A stretch of DNA of 64,000 bases from Flavobacterium seoulense (GTDB lineage: Bacteria; Bacteroidota; Bacteroidia; Flavobacteriales; Flavobacteriaceae): the NCBI RefSeq assembly GCF_000695795.1, contig NZ_JNCA01000001.1, positions 186,001 through 250,000 of the forward strand, written 5' to 3'. Made by a program: the position numbers and the translations under genes. A model generated the notes under the pieces. It was not told the DNA's origin. It was given only the letters and a program-made list of their open reading frames with translations, and searched no databases. Of the stretch, positions 55,187-63,261 are shown piece by piece (the first letter of the stretch is position 1; each line of letters starts with the position of its first letter).

Positions 55187-56329
55187 ATGCAAAAGTTTGA
55201 CGAGATTCGGCCGTATTATGATTCCGAAATAAATAAAGCGATACAAAAAGTGCTTCATCATCCGATGTTGAAATCATTGATGAATTTTTCTTTTCCTGAT
55301 GTTGATGATGAGGTTTGGAAAGCACAATTGTTGAAAACACATTCTATTCGTGATTTTCAATGTAATTTTATTTATCAATCAGTTCAAAAAGTATTAGAGA
55401 AAAGTTCAGAAGGTTTGTCTACTTCGGGTTTTGAGCATTTAGAGCCTAATACTTCGTATTTGTTTGTTTCTAATCATCGTGATATTTTATTAGATACCAC
55501 TTTATTGAATGCGACTTTATTCGAACATGATTTGGTAATGACTGCTTCTGCCATTGGAGACAATTTGGTAAAACAGCCTTTTTTGAATGTTTTGGCGAAG
55601 CTAAATCGTAATTTTTTAGTCCAAAGAGGTTTAGGTCCAAGAGAAATGCTGCAAAGTTCTAAAACACTTTCAGAATATATTAATCAATTATTGTTGCATG
55701 AAAACCGTTCGGTTTGGATTGCACAGCGTGAAGGAAGAACTAAAGACGGAAATGATGCGACCAATCCAGGCGTTTTAAAAATGTTAGGAATGGCTTCAGA
55801 TGAACAAAATTTGATGGATTATTTCAAGAAAATCAAAATTGTTCCGGTTTCTATTTCGTATGAATATGATCCTACTGATGCTTTAAAAATGCCTCAACTA
55901 CTGGCTGAAGCCAATAATGAAGTCTATGTAAAGCAGGAAAATGAAGATTTTATGACCATTTTAAGTGGTGCTTTAGGACCTAAAAAACGTATTTTTATCC
56001 ATATTGGAAAAGTTTTAGATACTGAAATTGATACCATTATAGCTGAAAATGACAACGTAAACAAGCAAATTCAGGCTTTGGCACAAGCTATTGACGATTC
56101 CATTTTACAAAGCTATAAATTGTGGCCTACCAACTATATTGCTTACGATATTTTACATAAAACAGATAAATATTCGCATCTATATACTGAAAGCGAAAAA
56201 GCTGTTTTTGAACGCAGGTTAGAAAAACGAATTGACGCCGAAAATCCAATCGCATTGCAAGGATTATTAGCAATGTATGCTAATCCGGTGGTCAATAAAT
56301 TGAAATATACTCATGAACTCAAGGACTAA
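55187..56329 (+). CDS. 1-acylglycerol-3-phosphate acyltransferase-like protein
   Basis: The start used is the ATG at 55187 (MQKFDEIRPYYDSEINKAIQ), 380 residues. Acyltransferase motif I appears as SNHRDILLD, one residue longer between His and Asp than the standard NHX4D, and motif III as AQREGRTKDGND, the EGTRS-like block. Longer than plain PlsC (near 245). No membrane helix is obvious, so it would be peripheral. Substrate unknown. Overlaps the asparaginase start by 17 bases, so they are co-translated. Confidence 0.82.
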   Translation: MQKFDEIRPYYDSEINKAIQKVLHHPMLKSLMNFSFPDVDDEVWKAQLLKTHSIRDFQCNFIYQSVQKVLEKSSEGLSTSGFEHLEPNTSYLFVSNHRDILLDTTLLNATLFEHDLVMTASAIGDNLVKQPFLNVLAKLNRNFLVQRGLGPREMLQSSKTLSEYINQLLLHENRSVWIAQREGRTKDGNDATNPGVLKMLGMASDEQNLMDYFKKIKIVPVSISYEYDPTDALKMPQLLAEANNEVYVKQENEDFMTILSGALGPKKRIFIHIGKVLDTEIDTIIAENDNVNKQIQALAQAIDDSILQSYKLWPTNYIAYDILHKTDKYSHLYTESEKAVFERRLEKRIDAENPIALQGLLAMYANPVVNKLKYTHELKD

Positions 56330-57341
56330 AATTCTTTTAATTTACACAGGTGGAACCATCGGAATGCAGAAGGATTTTACAACCGGAGCATTAAAGGTTT
56401 TTAACTTTAGTAAATTATTACAAAGAATTCCTGAGTTACAACAATTGGATTGTGATATTGAGACTATTTCGTTTCAGAATCCAATTGATTCTTCGAATAT
56501 GAACCCTGAAAAATGGGTAGAAATTGCTACGATTATTGAATCGAATTATTCAAAATTTGATGGTTTTGTGGTGCTTCATGGGTCTGATACGATGTCGTAC
56601 ACGGCTTCGGCTTTGAGTTTTATGTTCGAAAATTTATCCAAACCAGTTATTTTAACAGGTTCACAATTACCTATTGGTGATTTGCGTACTGATGCAAAGG
56701 AAAATCTAATTACAGCAATTCAAATTGCTTCTTTACAGGAAAATGCTAAGCCTGTAATTACTGAAGTTTGTCTTTATTTCGAATATAAATTGTATCGTGG
56801 TAACCGAACTACTAAAATTAATTCGGAACATTTTAAGGCATTTGCTTCGCCAAATTATCCGGCTTTAGTAGAATCGGGTGTGAATTTGAATTTTAAAGCA
56901 GATTTGTTTTTATCGAAAGATGATAGCCAGCAATTAAAAGTGCATTCAGAATTAGATACGAATGTGGTCATTATAAAAATGTTTCCTGGAATAAGTGAGC
57001 TTGTTTTGGCTACTTTGCTGGTAATTCCAAATCTAAAAGGTGTTGTTCTGGAAACTTATGGAGCCGGAAATGCGCCTACAGAGGATTGGTTTTTGAATTC
57101 AATAGAAAAAGCGATTACTAAGGGTTTACATATTGTGAATGTAACCCAATGTACCAGCGGAAGTGTGAATATGGGACAGTATGAAGTGAGTTCGACATTG
57201 AAACAAATAGGCGTTATTTCAGGAAAAGATAGTACTACCGAAGCTGCCATTACTAAATTAATGTATTTGTTGGGCCAAAATATTCCGTCTAAAGATTTTC
57301 AAGCTGTGTTTGAAACTTCATTAAGAGGAGAAATATCATAA
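56313..57341 (+). CDS. Type I (cytoplasmic) L-asparaginase
   Basis: 342 residues, no signal peptide. Both asparaginase motifs are intact: LIYTGGTIGMQKD near the N-terminus with the nucleophilic Thr (Thr15) and FVVLHGSDTMSYTASALSF with the Thr/Asp/Lys triad region. Hydrolyses asparagine to aspartate and ammonia. Type I members are usually cytoplasmic with lower affinity. Overlaps the acyltransferase gene by 17 bases; a tRNA gene follows 57 bp later. Confidence 0.9.
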   Translation: MNSRTKILLIYTGGTIGMQKDFTTGALKVFNFSKLLQRIPELQQLDCDIETISFQNPIDSSNMNPEKWVEIATIIESNYSKFDGFVVLHGSDTMSYTASALSFMFENLSKPVILTGSQLPIGDLRTDAKENLITAIQIASLQENAKPVITEVCLYFEYKLYRGNRTTKINSEHFKAFASPNYPALVESGVNLNFKADLFLSKDDSQQLKVHSELDTNVVIIKMFPGISELVLATLLVIPNLKGVVLETYGAGNAPTEDWFLNSIEKAITKGLHIVNVTQCTSGSVNMGQYEVSSTLKQIGVISGKDSTTEAAITKLMYLLGQNIPSKDFQAVFETSLRGEIS

Positions 57342-57398
57342 TAATTGTGATTTGGCTTTTCTAAGTCATATTTTTTAATGTTATTTGCAAACCGAAAT

Positions 57399-57485
57399 AG
57401 AGAGGTGTCCGAGTGGTTGAAGGAGCTAGCCTGGAAAGCTAGTATGTGGGTAACTGCATCGAGGGTTCGAATCCCTTTCTCTCTG
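57399..57485 (+). tRNA. tRNA-Ser (anticodon GGA)
   Basis: 87 nt. Acceptor AGAGAGG (57399-57405) pairs with TCTCTCT (57478-57484), one G-T. The anticodon stem CTAGC/GCTAG encloses loop CTGGAAA with GGA at 57433-57435. There is a long variable arm (TATGTGGGTAACTGCATC region) typical of tRNA-Ser, and T arm GAGGG-TTCGAAT-CCCTT. Discriminator G at 57485, CCA not encoded. An integrase gene lies 250 bp downstream on the same strand, so the 3' half is the likely attachment site. Confidence 0.95.
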
Positions 57486-57508
57486 CTAAAGTGCATATAA
57501 AGAAAGTT

Positions 57509-57547
57509 AAAACCCCTAAAAGCATAGGTTTTTAGGGGTTTTTTGTT
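57509..57547 (+). terminator. Terminator after tRNA-Ser
   Basis: AAAACCCCTAAAA (57509-57521) pairs perfectly with TTTTAGGGGTTTT (57530-57542), then T run. Confidence 0.9.
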
Positions 57548-57595
57548 TCTGAATACTTCAAAACAATTCATTTAGTGCTAATACTTAGGGGCACA

Positions 57596-57635
57596 AATAG
57601 GAGCACAATTTTTTTAAATAAATAGTACTCCTATT
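57596..57635. repeat. Inverted repeat in the integrase leader, possible integrase arm sites
   Basis: AATAGGAGCAC (57596-57606) and GTACTCCTATT (57625-57635), 10 of 11 matching. GGCACAAATAGGAGCACAAT also repeats the GCACAA word. They lie between tRNA-Ser and the integrase, where arm-type sites of tyrosine integrases are expected. Confidence 0.45.
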
Positions 57636-57735
57636 TCTTTGTAAACTCCAGTAAAATAAGGCTGTTCAAATAATAAACATCTTGTTATACTTTGATATTT
57701 AATATAATTTAAATAATCATTAAAGGTTACCAAAA

Positions 57736-58980
57736 ATGGATGCAAAAATCTCAATTCTCTTTTTTTTAAAAAGAGCCAAAGTCAATTCTAAAGGACTAGT
57801 CCCAATTTTTCAGCGAATTACTATTGCAGGAAAGCGTATTGAAAAAAGTACGGGAAAATTTATTGATCCTACTAAGTGGTCAGTAGAAGGAGCTAAGATG
57901 AAAGGAACTTCATTAGAAGCTAGAACGATTAATAGTCATCTTGATATATTAAAGATCAAAGTCCTAGAAGCTGAAAAAGATTTGTATAATAAGGGAGAGT
58001 CTATAACTGCTGAGACAATTAATAATAAATTAACGGGTGTGAATAAAAGAGAGCGTATGATAATTCCAATTTTTGAAGAGCATAATCGTAAGATGAAAGA
58101 ATTGATAGGCTTAGAATATGCAGCCGGGACTTATGAACGCTATGTTACTTCTTTAAGACATACTAAAAATTTCCTTTTATGGAAGTACAATATGTCTGAT
58201 ATTAGTATAGATAAGATTGATCATGCTTTTATAACCGAATATGAGTTTTATTTACGTAGTGAACGTAAATGTGCTAATAACACGACTGTTAAATACATTA
58301 AAAATTTTCATAAGATAGTTAATCAATGTTTGGCCAATGAGTGGATTAATAAAGATCCTTTTATAAATTACAAATCAAAGGTAAAAGAAGTTGTCCGTGA
58401 GTTTCTGGATGAAAATGAGATAGAAATAATTATCAATAAAGATCTCTATATAGAACGTTTAGAGCTTGTACGCGATATATTCATTTTTAGTTGTTTCACT
58501 GGCTTAGCTTACATTGATGTTAAACAATTGACAGCAGATAATATTTCGATAGGTATAGATGGTGAAAAATGGATTTTTAAAGATCGCCAAAAAACAGATA
58601 TTGAATCCAGAATTCCCCTTTTACCAATGGCAATGGAAATATTGAAAAAGTATGAAAATCACCCTTTATGTGTAAATCAAAATAGATTATTACCAATTTT
58701 AAGTAACCAACGAATGAATTCTTATTTGAAAGAAATAGCAACGCTATGTAAAATAAATAAAGATTTGACATTCCACATTGCCCGACACACTTTTGCTACT
58801 ACAGTTACTTTAACCAATGGAGTTCCTATTGAGAGTGTAAGTAAAATGCTAGGACATTCAAGTATTAAAACGACTCAGCATTATGCTAAAATTTTAGATA
58901 AGAAAGTTAGTGATGATATGATGATTCTGAGGGCTAAACTAAATAATAAAAGCATTATAAAAGCTAATGGTACAGATTAA
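57736..58980 (+). CDS. Tyrosine recombinase (integrase), IntDOT-like
   Basis: 414 residues. The N-terminal Arm-binding domain (about 5-90, SILFFLKRAKVNSKGLVPIF) is followed by a SAM-like core-binding domain (about 105-205) and the catalytic domain (about 220-400). His347/Arg350 are in HIARHTF, the GHSS motif has His374, and the nucleophile is Tyr383 in TTQHYAKI. The first catalytic Arg is not in its usual place: FTGLAYIDVKQL has Ala258 where most recombinases have TGLR, a change also known in IntDOT. It inserts and excises the element. Orientation is away from the tRNA. Confidence 0.93.
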   Translation: MDAKISILFFLKRAKVNSKGLVPIFQRITIAGKRIEKSTGKFIDPTKWSVEGAKMKGTSLEARTINSHLDILKIKVLEAEKDLYNKGESITAETINNKLTGVNKRERMIIPIFEEHNRKMKELIGLEYAAGTYERYVTSLRHTKNFLLWKYNMSDISIDKIDHAFITEYEFYLRSERKCANNTTVKYIKNFHKIVNQCLANEWINKDPFINYKSKVKEVVREFLDENEIEIIINKDLYIERLELVRDIFIFSCFTGLAYIDVKQLTADNISIGIDGEKWIFKDRQKTDIESRIPLLPMAMEILKKYENHPLCVNQNRLLPILSNQRMNSYLKEIATLCKINKDLTFHIARHTFATTVTLTNGVPIESVSKMLGHSSIKTTQHYAKILDKKVSDDMMILRAKLNNKSIIKANGTD

Positions 58981-59079
58981 TTGAGTTTTGTTACTTTTTA
59001 ATTCATTTTTATTATTTTCTAGTAAGAAATAGATTAGTATATTTTGTATTTTTGTAAGTAATGTCATTAAATTAATGGA

Positions 59080-59937
59080 ATGAATTTATATCAATATGCT
59101 TTTAGAGACAAATTCTTGGAGAAAAGTGCTCTTTGCGAAAAGAAGAAAAAAAATAGGATAAAAAGTTCTAAAGAGTTTATCATCTGGGCAGAGGACAAAC
59201 TTAATGAATTACATGAATGGTTAAAAAAGTATAATTTTGAAGATGAAGAGACAGAAATAGAGTTTTTTAAAGAAATTAAACCTTGTCTTTTTTCAAAATT
59301 GATTTTTCAAAAAGAAGTACTTCGAATAGAGACAAGAGCACCTTGTGGTACTAAATTAAGTCTCAGGTTTTTTGAAGAAGAACTAAAACAAACAGCTAAG
59401 AATTTAAAAATAGATCCAGAATTCTATAATTATGTTCGTTCACATTCTAATGCACGAGATCATGTTTATTTTACAAGAAAAATTAAGAAAGATATCCTCG
59501 AAATAGATTGTTTTCATCTTTGCTTTGATCCGAAGATTTCAACATACTACGACCATAAAATGGCAATTATATTAGCTCATGATTTATTGGTTAATTATAT
59601 TGAAAACAGAATCAGAAAAATTAAAATGAAGTGTAAAAGAAAAAAGAAAAACTATTCGGAATCTGTTGGGATACAATCAAAACTACACTGGACTCGTAAC
59701 AAAACTGAACTTATAGAGTTAGTATATGCCATGCATTTCTCAAAAGTAATTAATAATGGCAATTCTGATTTAAAAGAAATTGCGAAAGCGGTAGGTCTAT
59801 TATTTAATATCGAGATTACAGATAATCTATACAGAACCTTTACAGATATTAAAAACCGCAAAAATCAAGGTTCTAAATTCATTCAGAGTTTAGCCGATAA
59901 TTTTCAAAAAAAGATTACTGAAGAAAATAGCTTGTAA
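59080..59937 (+). CDS. RteC-like regulator of the mobile element
   Basis: 285 residues. C-terminal block KLHWTRNKTELIELVYAMHF followed by SKVINNGNSDLKEIAKAVG and YRTFTDIKNRKNQGSKFI matches the RteC domain of CTnDOT-type elements, where RteC activates excision genes. The N-terminal half is helical with basic KKKKNRIKSSKEF. A -7 box TATTTTTG (59047-59054) lies 25 bp upstream. No RteA/RteB two-component pair is present, so control differs from CTnDOT. Confidence 0.82.
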   Translation: MNLYQYAFRDKFLEKSALCEKKKKNRIKSSKEFIIWAEDKLNELHEWLKKYNFEDEETEIEFFKEIKPCLFSKLIFQKEVLRIETRAPCGTKLSLRFFEEELKQTAKNLKIDPEFYNYVRSHSNARDHVYFTRKIKKDILEIDCFHLCFDPKISTYYDHKMAIILAHDLLVNYIENRIRKIKMKCKRKKKNYSESVGIQSKLHWTRNKTELIELVYAMHFSKVINNGNSDLKEIAKAVGLLFNIEITDNLYRTFTDIKNRKNQGSKFIQSLADNFQKKITEENSL

Positions 59938-59992
59938 TTTTTTGAATTCCAAGAAAACAAATACCCCCATTTTTTCTTCTTTTTAATAAAAA

Positions 59993-60028
59993 CCCAACTT
60001 GGGTAGACCTTGTGAATTTTTAAAAATT
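59993..60028. repeat. 36-bp repeat, copy 1
   Basis: Starts with the palindrome CCCAACTTGGG, then ACCTTGTGAATTTTT and A-rich DNA. About 33 of 36 bases match copy 2 at 60149-60184. It lies in the 288-bp gap between the RteC and HTH genes, which contains no other gene. Confidence 0.7.
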
Positions 60029-60148
60029 CAATCAAATTGATTCAAAATGTAAGGTCAAATCTTTAAACTCCAAAGCTGATTTTAGTAGCTAATAAAAAAA
60101 ATACTCTTATAAACACTAGCGTTTGTTACAATTTGATATATAAAAGCA

Positions 60149-60184
60149 CCCAACTTGGGAATACCTTGTGAATTTTTTAAAACC
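60149..60184. repeat. 36-bp repeat, copy 2
   Basis: Second copy, 156 bp after copy 1 in the same orientation, 42 bp before the HTH gene. May be a replication iteron, an excision site or an operator. Confidence 0.7.
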
Positions 60185-60225
60185 AATTGAAAGTAATTTG
60201 TTTTGTAATCATAACAAATTAAATC

Positions 60226-60528
60226 ATGAATGTAAACGCAAGAAAATTATTCCCTGAAGTAGACAATTTAGAATTGTTAAACCATCAGTTGATCACTAAA
60301 AAAGATTTACTAAACTTTAGTAACCTGCTTTTTGAGGCACTAAAAGAAGCAACTAATTCAAAGGCACAAATTCCACAATGGCTTAAATCTTCAGAAGTTA
60401 GAAAATTACTCAAAATTTCTCCAGGCACTTTACAAACGCTTCGTATTAATGGAACGCTGCAATACAACCGAATAGGCGGTATTATTTATTATAAGTATGA
60501 TGATATTTCTAAGCTACTCGATAAATAA
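60226..60528 (+). CDS. HTH protein, excisionase (Xis)-like
   Basis: 100 residues. C-terminal MerR-type helix-turn-helix: WLKSSEVRKLLKISPGTLQT, then RINGTLQYNRIGGIIYYK, the HTH_17 pattern of excisionase and plasmid regulators. The N-terminal part is helical. Start at a lone ATG, directly followed by the replication-type gene. Could act as directionality factor or as regulator of the replication genes. Confidence 0.8.
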   Translation: MNVNARKLFPEVDNLELLNHQLITKKDLLNFSNLLFEALKEATNSKAQIPQWLKSSEVRKLLKISPGTLQTLRINGTLQYNRIGGIIYYKYDDISKLLDK

Positions 60529-60552
60529 ATAGAAAGTCTAAAAATTTGAGCT

Positions 60553-61326
60553 ATGAATTATATCAAACATCTCACAGGATTCTTCAATAAATCAAATCAG
60601 GATAAAACCATCAATCCAACACATATTAGTTTGTATTTGGCATTATTTCAAAGATGGAACCTCAACCGATTTAAAAACCCAATTATTATTTCGAGAGAAG
60701 AAATGATGGTTACTGCCAAGATTAAATCAAAAGCAACTTATCATAAATGTATGAAAGAACTACATCAAAAAAAGTATATTATCTACAAACCCTCTTATAA
60801 TCCGTATGAGGGAACAGAAGTCATTTTACCAGATTTGTCCAATATTGATAAAAATGAATCAACAGAAGTGACCATTATAAATTATGAACGTACCAAACTA
60901 AATAATGAACCTTCAAGAACTGTAACTGGACTAAAAAATGAACGAACCGAACCAAAAAATAGTCAGGTTGATGAACAGGTACATATATATAATAATAAAA
61001 CATTAGAAAACAATAATAAAACTATATATACTCCAGAGGAAAGAAAAGAAGAAAGTAAATCAGAATTTATAGCTCCTACTATAGAATTAGTTAAAGAGTT
61101 TTTTCAGGAAAAAAAAGTAAGCAGCATTGAAGCCGAAAAATATTTCAATTATTACAGTAGTAACGGTTGGAAAGTAGGAGGGAAAACCCAAATGAAAGAT
61201 TGGAAAGCAGCTGCCCGGAACTGGATATTGAATTTGGACAAATTCAATCCTAAAAAAGAAATTAGCAATCTGCACCCTAAAAACCTCAACGTTTCAAATT
61301 CCAAAGACTATGCAGAACCACTTTAA
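60553..61326 (+). CDS. Replication-initiation-type protein of the element
   Basis: 257 residues. The N-terminal region (about 15-95) is a winged-helix-like domain (INPTHISLYLALFQRWNLNR, then REEMMVTAKIKSKATYHKCM) like replication initiator/DnaD-type proteins in mobile elements of the phylum. The middle is low-complexity and Asn-rich (about 100-165). The C-terminal part (about 175-245) resembles a DnaD/phage replisome segment (WKVGGKTQMKDWKAAARNWI). Overlaps the ATPase gene by 17 bases, so they work together. Confidence 0.7.
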   Translation: MNYIKHLTGFFNKSNQDKTINPTHISLYLALFQRWNLNRFKNPIIISREEMMVTAKIKSKATYHKCMKELHQKKYIIYKPSYNPYEGTEVILPDLSNIDKNESTEVTIINYERTKLNNEPSRTVTGLKNERTEPKNSQVDEQVHIYNNKTLENNNKTIYTPEERKEESKSEFIAPTIELVKEFFQEKKVSSIEAEKYFNYYSSNGWKVGGKTQMKDWKAAARNWILNLDKFNPKKEISNLHPKNLNVSNSKDYAEPL

Positions 61327-61969
61327 CCTTCAGGACACATTTGAAATAAAAAATAACATTAAAATTTACGACCCTAAAAAATGTTTCCAATTTTTAGAAC
61401 AACAAGGTAAAAAAAGGTATAACTCTGGTTTTAAAATTGACCCTAACGATATTTCAATAATTTATAAACTTTTGATTTATGCAATTCAAGACCGAAAGAG
61501 TGCTCTTCAGCTTGGAATCGATCTCAACAAAGGAATTATGCTTTCGGGGCCGATTGGCTGCGGTAAAACTTCGCTGATGCATTTAATAAAACCTTTTATG
61601 TACGCAAAAAATGATTATAAGATTATTACAACACGACATATTTCATTCGAATTTGCCAAATCAGGCTATGATTCTCTGGCAGAGTACACGCTAATGACTT
61701 CACAACAAAATCGATTATCGGGTTATTGTTTTGACGACCTAGGAGCTGAACAACAAATCAAACATTTCGGAAACGACTGCAATGTAATGGCTGAGATTCT
61801 AACCAGCCGCTACGAACATTTTGTCGAGAATAATGCCATAACGCACATCACGACCAATCTTTCTGCTTCAGAAATTGAAAAAATTTATGGTAATCGGGTG
61901 CGTTCCCGGTTGAGGCGGATGTTTAACCTAATCAGTTTTGATTCTTCTACTAGTGATAAAAGGATTTAA
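61310..61969 (+). CDS. DnaC-like AAA+ ATPase, helicase loader
   Basis: 219 residues. Walker A GPIGCGKT (residues 80-87), Walker B CFDDLGAE (Asp142, Asp143), sensor-type ITHITTNLSASE, and an Arg-rich end (YGNRVRSRLRRMF), as in DnaC/IstB-type helicase loaders. With the preceding protein it would open an origin and load the host helicase. IstB of insertion sequences is an alternative, but no IstA transposase is present. Confidence 0.82.
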   Translation: MQNHFNLQDTFEIKNNIKIYDPKKCFQFLEQQGKKRYNSGFKIDPNDISIIYKLLIYAIQDRKSALQLGIDLNKGIMLSGPIGCGKTSLMHLIKPFMYAKNDYKIITTRHISFEFAKSGYDSLAEYTLMTSQQNRLSGYCFDDLGAEQQIKHFGNDCNVMAEILTSRYEHFVENNAITHITTNLSASEIEKIYGNRVRSRLRRMFNLISFDSSTSDKRI

Positions 61970-62234
61970 GTGTAAATTCTGGTTGTTAATTAGTTACAGT
62001 TTTAAACAAAGTTAATTGTTATGGTTAGATAGAGTTATTATTTTTAGAGATTTATTGTAAATTGTTATTTCACCCTTTGGTAATTGTCAAATGCCCTATA
62101 CAGGTAAAATATAAACAAAGTATGTTTGCGTTGTTGATGCTTACCTAAAATTTTAAAATACAAATAAGATACTCTTGTTTATTTTTTTAGGAGTAAGTAA
62201 AATCAATTTTAAAATCATTATTTTTTTGAATAAA
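61970..62234. other. Non-coding gap between element and pectinase genes
   Basis: 265 bp, A+T-rich. No open frame of note, no tRNA 3'-end copy. TATGTTTG at 62121-62128 is a possible -7 box for the pectinesterase, with AGGTAA (62102-62107) and TTACCT (62142-62147) inverted around it. It may hold the right border of the element, but none can be seen. Confidence 0.5.
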
Positions 62235-63206
62235 ATGAAAGTGTCTTTTTATATTGTCTTTTTAGTTTCAATACTTTTCAAATCATTAAGTCCTGTTTAT
62301 GCGAACAATGTTTTGAATAAAATCACGGTTGCCTTAGACGGTTCGGGTGATTATAAATCCATTCAGGAGGCAATAACTGCCTGTGGGGCTTTCCCGGCTG
62401 ATCAAAAAACTATTTTTATTAAAAACGGTATTTACAAAGAAAAAGTCCTGATTGATTCTTTTCATAGTAACATTAGCCTTGTAGGAGAAAGTACTGAAAA
62501 GACTATTATTACTTATGATAATTATGCAGGCCAAGCCGGAATAGGGACTTTTACTAGTTATACTTTAAAAGTTTTGGGGAATAACATCAAAATAGAAAAT
62601 CTGACCATTGAAAACTCGTCAGGTAGAGTGGGACAGGCGGTTGCTCTTCATGTTGAAGGAGATTATTTTATTGCAAACAATTGTAAAGTATTAGGTAATC
62701 AGGATACTTTATATGCCGCTGGCGAAAATAGTCGTCAATATTACACAGATTGTTTGATAGAGGGAACTACCGATTTTATTTTTGGCTCAGCAACAGCTAT
62801 TTTTAGCAAATGTAACATTCACAGTAAAGCCAATTCTTATATTACAGCTGCTAATACTGCAAAGGAAACGCAATTTGGCTATGTGTTTTTCAAATGTACC
62901 CTAACTGCTGATCCCAATATTGATAAAGTATATCTTGGCAGACCTTGGCGCGAGTTTGCAAATGTAGCTTTTATAAATTGTTTCTTAGGGAAACACATTA
63001 GATCTGAAGGCTGGCATAATTGGGATAAACCCGAAAGAGAAAAAACAGCCTTTTTTGCAGAGTATGGTAATTATGGCCCGGGTTCGGAAACCGGTAAACG
63101 CGTTAAATGGTTCCAATTACTTTCTAAAAGCAAGCTAAAAGAATTTACAGTAAAAAATATTTTCAAAGTACAGAATCAGTGGTTGTTGGATTCAGCTAAT
63201 CTTTAG
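62235..63206 (+). CDS. Pectinesterase, carbohydrate esterase family 8
   Basis: The start used is the ATG at 62235, giving 323 residues with a signal peptide (MKVSFYIVFLVSILFKSLSP, cleavage near YA-NN). Right-handed parallel beta-helix with CE8 motifs: GNQDTLYA with Asp157 (acid/base), TTDFIFGSATAIF with Asp180 (nucleophile) and LGRPWREFA with Arg236. Demethylates pectin, making it accessible to GH28 downstream. Exported, probably periplasmic or surface. Confidence 0.93.
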   Translation: MKVSFYIVFLVSILFKSLSPVYANNVLNKITVALDGSGDYKSIQEAITACGAFPADQKTIFIKNGIYKEKVLIDSFHSNISLVGESTEKTIITYDNYAGQAGIGTFTSYTLKVLGNNIKIENLTIENSSGRVGQAVALHVEGDYFIANNCKVLGNQDTLYAAGENSRQYYTDCLIEGTTDFIFGSATAIFSKCNIHSKANSYITAANTAKETQFGYVFFKCTLTADPNIDKVYLGRPWREFANVAFINCFLGKHIRSEGWHNWDKPEREKTAFFAEYGNYGPGSETGKRVKWFQLLSKSKLKEFTVKNIFKVQNQWLLDSANL

Positions 63207-63261
63207 AAAATATAGGGCTAAAGCAATTAAAAATAATTAGTTAACCTGATACCAAATAATA

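Larger units (their letters stand above)
57399..61969 (+). mobile_element. Small integrated element at tRNA-Ser
   Basis: Tyrosine integrase, RteC-like regulator, HTH excisionase-like protein, replication-type protein and DnaC-like ATPase are arrayed in one direction directly after a tRNA gene. This is the layout of a small integrative or mobilisable element of this phylum. The left border is the tRNA 3' end; no matching copy of that end is found between 61970 and 62235 or elsewhere to the right, so the right border is undetermined and 61969 marks only the last element gene. No relaxase, mob or tra genes are seen, so it could be a remnant or a satellite that uses another element for transfer. 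Confidence 0.65.

Noticed and set aside
57299..57571. Minus-strand frame of 90 residues containing REKGIRTLDAVTHI
   Set aside because: It is the antisense of the tRNA-Ser gene; this peptide type is a well-known false gene over tRNA-Ser loci.
59993..60184. CRISPR array
   Set aside because: Only two copies with a 120-bp spacing and no cas genes; not an array.
61310..61969. IstB of an IS21-type insertion sequence
   Set aside because: No IstA transposase or terminal repeats nearby; the neighbours are integrase and replication genes.
61970..62234. Right attachment site of the element
   Set aside because: No copy of the tRNA-Ser 3' end is present by eye.
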